Assembly (NCBI GenBank): GCA_038503065.1 | Contig: JBCAMK010000015.1 | Span: 1,178,001 to 1,242,000 of the forward strand | Direction: 5' to 3' | DNA: 64,000 nt | DNA from: Paragyromitra xinjiangensis | Taxonomy: Eukaryota; Ascomycota; Pezizomycetes; Pezizales; Discinaceae | Part shown: one piece after another, positions 54,501 through 64,000 of the stretch | Layout: every line of letters begins with the position of its first letter | How positions within the stretch are numbered: position 1 is the stretch's first letter | Position numbers and translations under genes: made by a program | The notes under the pieces: model-generated | What the model was told of the DNA's origin: nothing | The model's input: only the letters and a program-made list of their open reading frames with translations | The model's database searches: none

Positions 54501-56976
54501 ATCGGTATGTTTTAGTTTGGACTTTGCTTGCGCTAGGGCATGGGTGGTGTTGTTTAAGGTGTTCCTGAACCAAATCCATGTAAAATACCATTATACAAGG
54601 GGAGTACCTAATCCCGAAATACTTATTGAGATGATAAATTTATTAGGCCTGCTAAATAGTGTGTTATCTTTGCTGGTTCAAGCCCTATCTGTGGTGTCTT
54701 TTTCTGTATGAAAAACCTACACGTAGGTAGGCTTGACTTTATCCTCTCGCAGGACCTACGAACGTAAATCATGTACGCGATGCTAAAATTACCCAAGTCA
54801 TTTATTTCTTGACAGTTTTCAATAAGACTATCCTTATCTGAGCCTAACCAGACTTCGAAAATATTGATCGTCGGATCCGAGTTTCAAACTACTAGTAGAA
54901 CATTCGCCGCTACGCTAGCTAGCCAGAGAAGGCTTTTGCGGTAACAACTACATGTAGTTAGCCTGGAAAACGGGTCGGACTGGGAAATGGCCCAGTTAAA
55001 ACCAGACCAAAACTTCATAGTTAATGTTCTCAAGCTATTGTATAGGGCTGCCACGACTTTTCGGAACTGAGTCGAAGCAAGGAAACCTATAGATGAGGTA
55101 TCCGCTACAGAAATCTCAGATCAATTATCCCATATTTCGGCAGAGTCCTAGAATCCCCACACAAATGTTTGTATGGGATGACAGGTCTAACTCATTTCTT
55201 CCGCAAGTTTTGTAGTAAATTTTGCCCTGAAAAGCTTGGAGCCTTCAATAAGATGGTTAAACCAAATCGCACAGTTTTGCGCAACACTATGACCCCTTAT
55301 GTTCGTATTGAGGCTGATGTTTTTCGCCTGTCTCCCAGCGTAACCCACTTCCGGTCCAATGCATTATTAAGTAGGGGAAGGACCAACCTGGTCCTAGTTA
55401 AGTCTGCTTAAATATCTGAAAATCCGCTGAGGCTTAAGCAGGTGACTGAAGAGAGCGTTCACATACCTAGCTGACTTGCATGATAATGCAAGAAGTGAGT
55501 AAAACGTCTATTTTAAGGGGTCGGGCTGCTTCCCTTGGCTAATAAGTTGGTTTCCTTGGTGCCCTAAGTAGTGGTATAGGGAGGTAGACGAAATTTGATT
55601 AGGACGATTTCGAAGATTGAAATACGACCTAGTTCTGCTCCAAGGTAAACCTGCTATGGAGTTGAATATGATGGAAGAGAGCTCTAGTCACTGGAACTCT
55701 ATCATCTAGAGGCTCTCTAAGTGGACTGCGGGCTAGATCTGGATTACATTTTATGAGCGCATATATGGCATACTGAGGCTCTGAACTTTGGGGTTACCCT
55801 GCTAAACTACACTTATACATGTAATTAAGGTTGAGAAGCCAAAATATGACAAGCTTTGAACGTAACGAGCGAAGCGAGTGAAGTGAGAAGTGAGGAATAT
55901 TTTGGCTTCTCAACCCGCGAGTGGACTCTCAACTGACTTGATGTGCCGAATAGATGAGAGAAAGAGTCACCATGAACTAATATACCTTTACTGTCAAATC
56001 CACCCTTCTACTGCTTCCCCCTTCCAACACCCCTAGTTTGAGATAACATATCACCCTTGATGGAATATTTATCATCATCGTCAACCTTGATGAAATACTC
56101 GTAGAATATAGGGAGATCCTAGATGCTTTAGGGCGAGAAGATCATGTTAATACGAGAGCCTTTCCGAATCTAGAAATTGCATAGCTTGGGTAAAAAAGGT
56201 TTCAATCTAGCTACCAACCTCCGGAATCTTCTGTTACCACTACCTAGATTTTCGTGACTGTTTCCTATGGGGTGTCAAACCGTTGGGAAAGCGGATAACT
56301 TGTGTCCTTTCCCCTTTCGGCATGCTTTTTTCTTTGTAAGGAGAGGTTGACCAAACAGAAGGGGAGCGCTCGGCTTAGTCTTCGGCACTATTCCTCGTGG
56401 GGGATTCAGGAAACCATTGAATGGATTCCGACGATCCGACGGTATAAAGCCACTGCCCAACAGCAAAGGAGATAATTTCTTTCTCTCTCCATCTCTCTCC
56501 ACTCTTCTACCGATCAAACTCAAAACACCACCTGAGTCTCCATCAACATAGCTGTAGTCCGTTCCAGAAGCATCGCCCACATGCTGTTAGTAAGTTCTTC
56601 CGCCTAGAGCTTTAGGGCGGAAAAAATGACTTAAACGGCATCAATTTTTTTTAGTTTATAACCATTCAAATTTCCTATGTGGTTGCACATAAAAAAAAGG
56701 AATGACATCAGAAACAAGGTATCACCTGTCATGCTTGTCCAGAGGCAAAACAGGATTAAAACTAACTGTTAGCAAAGCCTAGCAAACAATGTCTCCGACA
56801 CCCCCGACCAGATAACCACCAAATCAAAAAGAAAAAAAATGGATACAGGGAACCAGCTTACATCTTCAGTCGCCGCGACGGATTAGTCTCGACGGAGATA
56901 TGGTTGGTTTATGATGCCAAGATTTAAATTCTGTTTATAGGTCTGGTAATTGAGGATCGTTCTAACAGTTCTAGCC
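54501..56976. other. Gene-poor AT-rich island
   Basis: No supported gene. Frames at 55169-55411 (80 codons) and 56275-56580 (101 codons, minus) lack family features, signal peptides and upstream signals. A perfect foldback is listed separately, and TACATGTA occurs at 54949 and 55816. Confidence 0.5.
55829..55915. repeat. Perfect 19-bp foldback hairpin
   Basis: GGTTGAGAAGCCAAAATAT at 55829-55847 is the exact reverse complement of 55897-55915. They enclose a 49-nt loop containing a run of short GCGAAGCGAGTGAAGTGAG-like direct repeats. The single-stranded copy would form a long hairpin. It could be a foldback element, a transposon fragment or a structured RNA region. Confidence 0.85.
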
Positions 56977-57414
56977 ACAGTACAATCGCCCTATAAGAAT
57001 ACTCTCTATAAGGATATTCTTATAAGAATACGGACGGTAGAGCCGAGATATTTTGTATGGGGAAATAAGAATATCGCCATTTAAGAATATTCTTATCATT
57101 TTGGGGGTTCTTCTTAGTATATTCTTATAGAAAGCGGGGGAATATCGATATCTGAGAACCCTTCAAATCTAAGTTAGAACTAAAGCAAAAGTGGTCGCAA
57201 AACACTTGCCCCATATATAATTTGGGGTATCAAGCAAAAAGACATGGGATATTAGCACCTCCAAGCCCTTCATCACTATGTTTGAGGTTTTTTTTGCAGA
57301 GACTCCCCTAGTATACATATCTTGGCGCATACTTGGCATTTCCTATAAGAATATTCGCTCTATAAGAATATGGTGTCTGGTCCCAACCGTATTCTTATAG
57401 GGCGATTGTACTGT
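56977..57414. mobile_element. Miniature inverted-repeat element (family 1, copy 2)
   Basis: The first 26 nt (56977-57002, starting ACAGTACAATCGCCC) are the exact reverse complement of the last 26 nt (57389-57414). The 438-bp element carries no transposase frame. The interior has several copies of ATAAGAATATTCTTAT-type palindromes. Taking CAGT...ACTG as the true ends, TA follows on the right (57414-57415) while the left has CA, so the likely TA duplication has one substitution. It shares its ends with the element at 39185-39530 and appears to be the younger copy, because its ends are perfect. Confidence 0.85.
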
Positions 57415-57926
57415 ATTATATTAGTATTACTTTGTCAAACGTTACTACACGAGCGAAAACCTGGTACCTCAGTAAACCTGTGATACCTTACCCATACAAT
57501 ATAATGGTTCATTTATTGATGCTTTACCCATATAAATATTTGCAGTAAAAGATGACGCATTACCTGATTAATTACCTCGCGCTGTAGAGAAACGGGAGGT
57601 TGCAGCAGATAGAAAAACCAACGGATATGTTTGGAACAGACGTTAAGTGTTGTATAACCGTATGTATACTTAAAACTAGTTCAACAAGAAAAACGCAGAG
57701 AATAACACAGACCCATCTGGGTCTAGTGAGTTACATCACTTTACAGCCTAATCAGCGGCTTCAGCCTTAGTTAACCTGGGGGTTAAAATATTTGTTACTG
57801 ATTTTAGAGTAGGTACATGATGCTCGAGTGCTTGAAATGTATATCTCAAGCTTTCTCCTGATTGGCCACAAAATTATCGTTTTTTACCTCAGGAAAAAAC
57901 CACACCTCCACTAGTCACAAATACTT
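57415..57926. other. Gene-free region 3' of the paralogue at 57.9 kb
   Basis: AT-rich, no coding frame supported. It probably includes the 3' untranslated region of the minus-strand gene. Confidence 0.5.
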
Positions 57927-59709
57927 TCAGCGGGTAAGTTGATTGTTGATTACACTATTAAGATATGCCGCTTCCGCCTTGCTGGTTCCTCCTAGCGCAT
58001 TGAAAATAGCTTCGCGAAGCCTTGCAGGGAACGGATCGCTTTTCAGCCCTCCCTGAGGTTCGGATAGTCTAGGGACTTTCGAAGCCTTGTTGTCATCTGT
58101 AGTGTCGGCTGGGCGCTTCTGCCCTGATTTGATACTTTGGATAGGTGGCTCGGTCGGCATTGCTGGAGGCTTCGTTGAACTTGTCTGGGGCGCCTTGCCT
58201 TGGGCGAGATCGGCGGGGTTCGGTTGTTCAAAGTAGAAACCAGCTTCCTTGAGTCTCAATGAACCCAAAAACACTCCGATCCCACTAAAACATGTCATAT
58301 TAGCTTAGAACTCGGAGCAATAGGGAATAAGATTTACTACCGTAAGTAGCAAGTTTCGAACTCCTGTTTGGCTTGTGCAGTATAGTGATATTGGGTCAGC
58401 CCATCTACCCAATGGGCACGTGACATAATATCCATGGAAATACGTGCCGCCGTACTGAATGATTGGTATATGGCTTTAAGAAGACGCTGGATTTCCTGTG
58501 TCGAAGCATCCATGTAGTCGGAGGATATCCAGTAGGTAGCGTATAGAGGGGATTTGAATTTTCTCTCCGGTATCTTTGGATGATTAAAGGATTGAAGAGG
58601 GACAAGTGCCGCTTTCTCTGCAAATTCGGATATAAGAGCCTGTATAACTTCCTTCACGGATTGTTTTTCTTGCTCATCGTCCGTGGGTTGTCCTTTCCTG
58701 ATCTCTGCAAGTTGTGTTCTGGCTGTGATCGCCTTGTCTACAATTACCTTAAAGCTGGGACGTATAACGGTTGTGTCGGCAAGGATACGGCGGCGTGCAT
58801 TAGCTAAGCTCTTGTCAGATCACACCGTACTTGCCCTATTGTCACAAGATCCAAACTTACTGAACCAGATAAGCAATGTATCTAAGGGGATCAATGGATA
58901 ACAGCACCCCAAGCGTTTCTCCTATCAAAGATTGTTATTGGTAATTCGATACCGGGAATCATGCTGGGGAATTTAACATACTAACTCAGCTTGACTCATA
59001 TAGAGGTTTTCGTGCCAATACCATTCTTCTATAATACGTTTTGTAGTCTTCGAGAGGGCAATCGGGCTGCTTACATTGGGATTTACCCCATACCTGGGCT
59101 TTCTGAGTTCTAATTGGATCGAATACGCCGTTTTGAGGTTATCTAGAGTTTGTGTCCCTTCGATGAAACCTGAATCATTCCTTACCCCAGAAGAGTAGAT
59201 CGAGAACTTAGTAAGCTTTCTCTCGAGTTGCATTTCGTTGGCGAACTTAGCAAAAATCATAAAATCGTGTGCTTCTGACATAGCAACTCTGACGTCATCG
59301 CTGCCTGGAGGAAGTGACGCCTGCAGGATGTTAATCCTATAGTTGAAGGTCCGAATATCCTGGTTGAGCTTCATTTGCAGTTCCCAAAGTGAAAGAATTT
59401 GTTCCCCAATGTTGTGAATCTTGGCTAATGGAAAAATATCTAGGGCTCTGTCCAGGTGATTTTCCGGAATTTGGTTTATTTTGAACCGCTTCAGGGCTTT
59501 AAGGGCGATAGTCACTGAATCCTTGATCTTGGTACCGGAAATTGCTCCTGGAGAAAAGGCAAGTTCATTTCTGACCGTGACAAGAAATTCCCAGACTTTG
59601 GTTATAGAATTACGGCGATTTTGAACTTCGACTGTTATCAGTATCAGCATAGCCACTTAAACAATAGGTCACATCTACGAATTGTACCTTGATCTTGTGG
59701 AGAGTTCAT
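57927..59709 (-). CDS. Unrecognised protein, member A of divergent paralogous pair
   Basis: Five exons on the minus strand (59709-59688, 59631-58982, 58921-58861, 58803-58341, 58284-57927) give 517 residues. I do not recognise the family. It starts MNSPQDQVEVQNRRNSITKV. Conserved blocks shared with the plus-strand gene at 60282-62074 are: NHLDRALDIFPLAKIHNIGE; SEAHDFMIFAKFAN; PLIPLDTLLIWFTNARRRIL; SMDIMSRAHWVDGLTQYHY; TAQAKQEFETCYLRGIG. The C-terminal quarter has a Pro/Lys-rich segment (KSGQKRPADTTDDNKASKVP, a possible nuclear localisation signal) and ends in a short helix. Most of the chain looks alpha-helical, with no signal peptide or clear membrane helix. Intron positions and phases equal those of its partner, which supports the model strongly. 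No function can be assigned. Confidence 0.78.
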
Positions 59710-60281
59710 GTTAGCAGAGAATTGAAGACTCTTTTGCCTTGCACAAGTCTAGCACAAACACTGTAAGCACACCCTAACTCGGAATAGGAAGTAAAGGCAG
59801 AAGAGTAAGCATGTACCTGGGTCTATAGCTCTTGTGGAGGGCGATGATGCGCTGCAGCCGATGGAGTCCACGAGAGTTTGGATGCGAATACAGAAGGTGG
59901 ATGAAAGGAGCGAGAGAGATAAAGAGAAAGATGGAGAGAAAGAGTTGGAGGGGGACTTTTGTACTGCATGGCAAAAAGAATAGTATTTGTGGGTTCTGTC
60001 GCGGAAGTGCACTAGTCCCTTTTTCCCAGAGTCAGTACTGGGCGGCTTGATGATAAAATTTAGTAGACAGCCCATTATATATAATCTATGTATAAAAAGG
60101 CAATGGCCAATAGTAACGAATGCCAAGAGTTCTTGGACATCATAAATACAATTTACGTTCCTCATCTGCTGCACCATTCATCCTCAAATTTATCTCCCGC
60201 TCAGTACCTCACCATCCCTCTTCACACCAGATAAGTACTTATTACTCATTACGAAATAATTGCGATAGCAATTAATACAAT
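59710..60281. other. Shared divergent promoter region of the paralogous pair
   Basis: It separates the start codons of the two paralogues by 572 bp. No gene is supported; the overlapping minus-strand frames (59749-60177) are low-complexity Ser/Leu/Cys. A TATA-like TATATATAA motif lies near 60077. Regulation of both genes from here is inferred from layout only. Confidence 0.5.
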
Positions 60282-62074
60282 ATGCCTGAAATGCCTCGTA
60301 GTAAGTTCATTCACCTATCTATCGCTAATGTCCATCCTTTTTCTTTTCTTTTTCTTTTCTCAGCTCATTCTGCGTAGTGGATGATAAGGAGCGTCGTGAG
60401 GCTTTGTTTCGGTTGGGACATGACCTCATCGAGCTCAAAAACGACCTGGCATGTCTTCCAGCTGGGGTTCCCGACTCTAGGATCAGAAAAGTTATGTTGT
60501 GCTGCATCTCAAACTTGAAAGCGTTTCGCGTAAAAACACTCAGCCTACAGTCTGTGCACGTGGACCAATGCCTTGATGTTTATCCTTTGGCATGTCTCCG
60601 CGATTTTGGTCTGCAAATCCTGGCTCTCAGAGAGATCCAAAACAAAGTGAAGGATGATGTCCATTATTGGAAGAACGAAGTAAGAGCTTTTCAAGCTTCG
60701 GCTCCACCATTTTCCGACGATATTGGGGTTGTTCTAGCGGAAACACATGAGTTTTTGATCTTCGCTACATTTGCGAACCGTATCCACCCGGTTTCAACTC
60801 TTAGTCAATTTTCAATTGCGCATGCAGTACGAAAAGCACAAGAGTCACAATTCTTGAAAGAGGCCTCGTATGTGGTTTCGATTCTCAAAGCTGCCTTTTC
60901 TATCCAAGAGGAGCTTGAGAAATCTAAGACATCAAGGCCTGGAAGTACCCACACCGTAAGCGAAGCAACTTTTCTTCCAGTAACTGCTCTGCATATCATC
61001 GTGGAATGGTATAGGGACTATGAGCTATCGATGTCTAGCTCCGAGAAGGTAAGTTTTATTTTTTTAACGGCCACATCTAATAGAACAAGGCTGATCTTGG
61101 TAGGAAATTCGCAAACAGGCTCAACTACCGATGATACCTCTTGATCGGCTTCTTACATGGTTTTGTAAGTCTACCCTTGTGGATCAACTTTTTTGATAGT
61201 TTCTGATAACAGAATAGTAAATTCACGTCGACGCATCCTAGTGGGCACCCAAACCGTTAGACCTGTAGTAAAGGCGATTGTAAAAAGAGCAATATCCACA
61301 AAGAAACAGCTAACCATGAGCGATGGTAATGATTTCTCTAAACAGAGCACATGGCAGAACCCTCTAGAGAGTAGCAGTCCCATGACCAACGGGGACAGAG
61401 AGCCTTATGAGAAAAGGTCTGTAACCTTATTAACCCACATTTTCCTTAAAGGGCTTGGAAAAATACCAGGATCCATGCCACTCACAGAAGTGCCTATCCT
61501 TCCAGCTCTCCCTAAAAGCAGGTCCCCCATCGATTTCAACTTTCGAGTCAACCCCAGAGCAAGCAAAATTGTTCAAGAAGCTCAAAAACTTTTAGCAAAC
61601 ATCTACAATTCATACCACGCAGCTTCTCATTTTTGTTTGGAAATCATACAACGTGCCCATTGGATAGACGCGAGTCAGGGCTATGCATACACTATGCGTG
61701 CAAAAAAAGAGATGGAAATTAATTACCTACGGTACCAAATATCTCCCAAATATGGTCGTGAAGGAGGAGAAACTGACTGAATTATTTGGGCTATTAGTGC
61801 TGTTGGTGCTCTTATAACTACCCAGAGGATTAATAAGACCTACTTTCCAAACAACAGAGTGCCCAGAAAATTGCCACTCGTAGAACCTCCCCGCGACCTT
61901 TTTTGCTCAGACCTCCTAGACGCAATTTTCGAAGTTTGCAAAGATCCCAACATGGCAGAAGAAGATTATTTGATTGAGATCACTGGTATGAATGTTAATC
62001 AGATTCATTCCTGGTGTAAGCAAGATCCTAGCACATTTTACTACGAATTGAAGTCACTAAAGCTAACCAACTAA
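60282..62074 (+). CDS. Unrecognised protein, member B of divergent paralogous pair
   Basis: Five exons (60282-60300, 60378-61048, 61104-61164, 61218-61731, 61798-62074) give 513 residues. It starts MPEMPRMDDKERREALFRLG. Blocks shared with its minus-strand partner: VHVDQCLDVYPLACLRDFGL; AETHEFLIFATFAN; PMIPLDRLLTWFLNSRRRIL; CLEIIQRAHWIDASQGYAY; MRAKKEMEINYLRAVG. Over the 75-residue stretch from HVD to FAN I count about 34 identities by eye. The third exon is 61 nt in both genes. Acceptor choice for exon 2 (GCGTAG) and exon 4 (GAATAG) is forced by in-frame stops and by the partner. Predicted mostly helical, with no signal peptide and no catalytic motif I can name. The N-terminal boundary (19-nt exon) is the least certain part. 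Confidence 0.77.
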
Positions 62075-64000
62075 GTTTTGTACAAACGCCATCTTCGCTA
62101 CCGGCCAGTGAACGTGGATCTTACCAACTAGATTTCCGGTGCAATCCTGGGATACTCCGTGGTATCGGATGGATAAACATTCTCCCAATACGTTATGTGG
62201 TTGTTTGGTAACGAATTTGGTATCTCGTATATCATTGAATTGTTTACTTAATGTATCTGCCTTAGATCGCTGACCGTCTCTCTCAATTGGTGGACTTGCA
62301 GCTGTTTTACCGAGAGCTACAGACGTTAGCTTGAGGCAGGTACCGGTTCACACATCCATCAGTGGGATTGTGATTAAAAACATAGGAAATAAATGATAAT
62401 TCGTAACTACATGTAATATCCTGAATGAAATCACTTCATTGCCTCAGCGGCGCAGCACCGACTTAACCCGTAAGAAACTAGCTAGTAACTTGCCAGTATG
62501 CATAAGATCTATCAGATCGACACCCAGCCTTCGGGTTACCAAAATTTTCCAGGTTCCGTCGATTTGAAACGGTTGCACGATTACACGATTACATCGATTC
62601 ACCCAAGATATTAATTACCTTTTGAGTATGTATTACGTACATACACGTAACGATATAGCCTCGCTCGCCAGGCTTTAGGTCCGTTGGCGGGTTATAGAAG
62701 ACTCTCGCTGTGAAAATACGGTCGGGACCGTAATATCATATTCTTATAGGCTACTCTACCAGCGCGGTAAATGCATCAAAAACACCACAAAATTTTCTAT
62801 GTGAAATTTAAAGGTATCAGGGAATGCATTAAGAGTGGAAAGTTACACCTTTCCTAACACTTTCTCAGCAGTAAGCCAAAATGAGAAGAAAAAATTAGAT
62901 CCCCAGAGGATCAAACCACCATAGTTCAGAACATCTACCCAAACCATTACCACCTAGGCTACAACTTCATACACTAAATCTTAGCCAACGCCATCTTAAA
63001 CACAAAAATCCGCTAGACACACCTTTCCCGATGCCTTCCTTAATGCTTTTTTCTACAACCTTCTTGATGCCCTTTCTCCAAATTTTGTATAGGCAATGCG
63101 TAGATTGATGCATTAACTCCCGTGGTAGAGTTATTTGTCTGAAGAAAGAAGTGGTGATATTCGTTGCTTAGGCTGAAGGTTTGATGTATCTGATACAGAA
63201 GAAAGAAACGAAGAGGCAGAAAGCCTCCGTATATATACAGATATCCAGCCAATATGGCGTCCTCCACCATATACTTCACCGGCCAACGTCTCTAGGCCCA
63301 AGCAGCCCCCTGATAAGCAGAATACGCTGAATAGCCGCCTAGATAATTAACAGCTAAAGAAAGCCAATATAGCAAGGAATAGTGGGAAACCTAAATAGTA
63401 GAAAAGCTACGCAGGCTATAGAAGGCCCTACGTAGGTAGAATAAGAATAGCACCGAATAATAGAGAATAAGTTTGAATCGACAGGAAAGGAAGTGAATAT
63501 CCAAAAATTGTCCGCCATAGCCCAAAGGGCAGGATGCGTGTATGAACAATCAATCAATCAATCCAACATTGTCCCCAAGGCAAAGGTCGAGCGATAGTAT
63601 ACATGTAGTTTGCAACAGGAAGCCCCGATATCTTCACCGTAGCCATCTCACGCCAGCCAGCCCCCTTTACCCCAGGCACGTACCAGTTTTAGCAGAGGGA
63701 AACCCGAACATCGATTCCTGGGGTCAGAATCCCTATTGCGCCTATTGGCCGTAGCCCCACACATAGTAGTTAGGTGCCCGCATACGATATTAGAGCACAT
63801 TAATCAAGCCATTTATGGGCGTTTTCGAACTGTTGATGCTGCTTTTCATCATATTTGCCCCATATTTTAATTGGTTCTGACCCCTGTTATATTGAATAAC
63901 CGACCGTATTGTATCACGAGTATTTGATTGCCACCGTACCTCACCTCTTTGGTACACACTTGTCCTCTAGCATATGAACCGGAAAACAGGGGGGGTGTGA
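62075..64000. other. Gene-poor AT-rich region to window end
   Basis: No supported gene. At 62697-62745 there is CGGTCGGGACCG followed by ATATTCTTATAGG, resembling an end of the family 1 inverted-repeat element. The stretch 63290-63470 is rich in short CTA/TAG-type repeats and reads like heavily decayed repeat DNA. A short AATC run is at 63547-63562. TACATGTA occurs at 62408 and 63600. Confidence 0.5.

Noticed and set aside
56275..56580. 101-codon minus-strand frame
   Set aside because: No signal peptide, domain or neighbouring exons; surrounded by decayed non-coding DNA.

Overview
This window is nuclear DNA of a filamentous ascomycete fungus (Pezizomycotina). The genes are compact and close together. 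Introns are short (about 45-170 bp) with GTAAGT/GTATGT-type donors and CTAAC-type branch sites. The conserved proteins are fungal in type: NUS1, DBP7, PAM16, RVS161, MSY1, NSA2, ORC1, PGA2, ALG2, DSC3, ENP2, ARP3, ALG12, WRS1, DSC2, ATP4, SDH2, TFA1, COX13 and APN2. I cannot name the genus; an early-diverging Pezizomycotina class is possible but is not shown by the sequence. All multi-exon models were built by hand from reading frame, splice motifs and remembered family conservation. In every one the exon lengths sum to a whole number of codons.

Layout. 0.5-6 kb: a proline-rich secreted protein, NUS1 and a very small secreted protein. 6.5-30 kb: a gene-dense, conserved block with DBP7 and PAM16 (divergent), RVS161, mitochondrial TyrRS, NSA2 and ORC1 (divergent), PGA2, ALG2 and DSC3 (divergent), ENP2, ARP3 and ALG12. 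31-34.6 kb: two unrecognised intronless genes in AT-rich DNA. 34.6-37.4 kb: WRS1 and DSC2 (divergent). 37.4-41.2 kb: a gene-free island with miniature inverted-repeat elements. 41.2-54.5 kb: conserved genes ATP4, SDH2, TFA1, an RRM protein resembling CPSF6, and COX13 with APN2 (divergent). 54.5-64 kb: a second gene-poor island with a 438-bp inverted-repeat element, a foldback hairpin and two divergently transcribed paralogous genes of unknown function.

Functional links. NUS1, ALG2 and ALG12 all act in dolichol synthesis or lipid-linked oligosaccharide assembly. DSC2 and DSC3 are subunits of the same Golgi ubiquitin ligase. PAM16, ATP4, SDH2, COX13 and MSY1 are nuclear genes for mitochondrial proteins. 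DBP7, NSA2 and ENP2 are ribosome-assembly factors.

The strongest candidate for something undescribed is the head-to-head pair at 57.9-62.1 kb. Both members have five exons with matching intron positions and phases, and even an identical 61-nt third exon, but the proteins have diverged strongly and match no family I recognise. Other points of interest are an 8-nt coding micro-exon in COX13, a PAM16 start codon that appears to stand alone in its exon with a non-canonical donor, two families of inverted-repeat elements, and strong over-representation of the palindrome TACATGTA.
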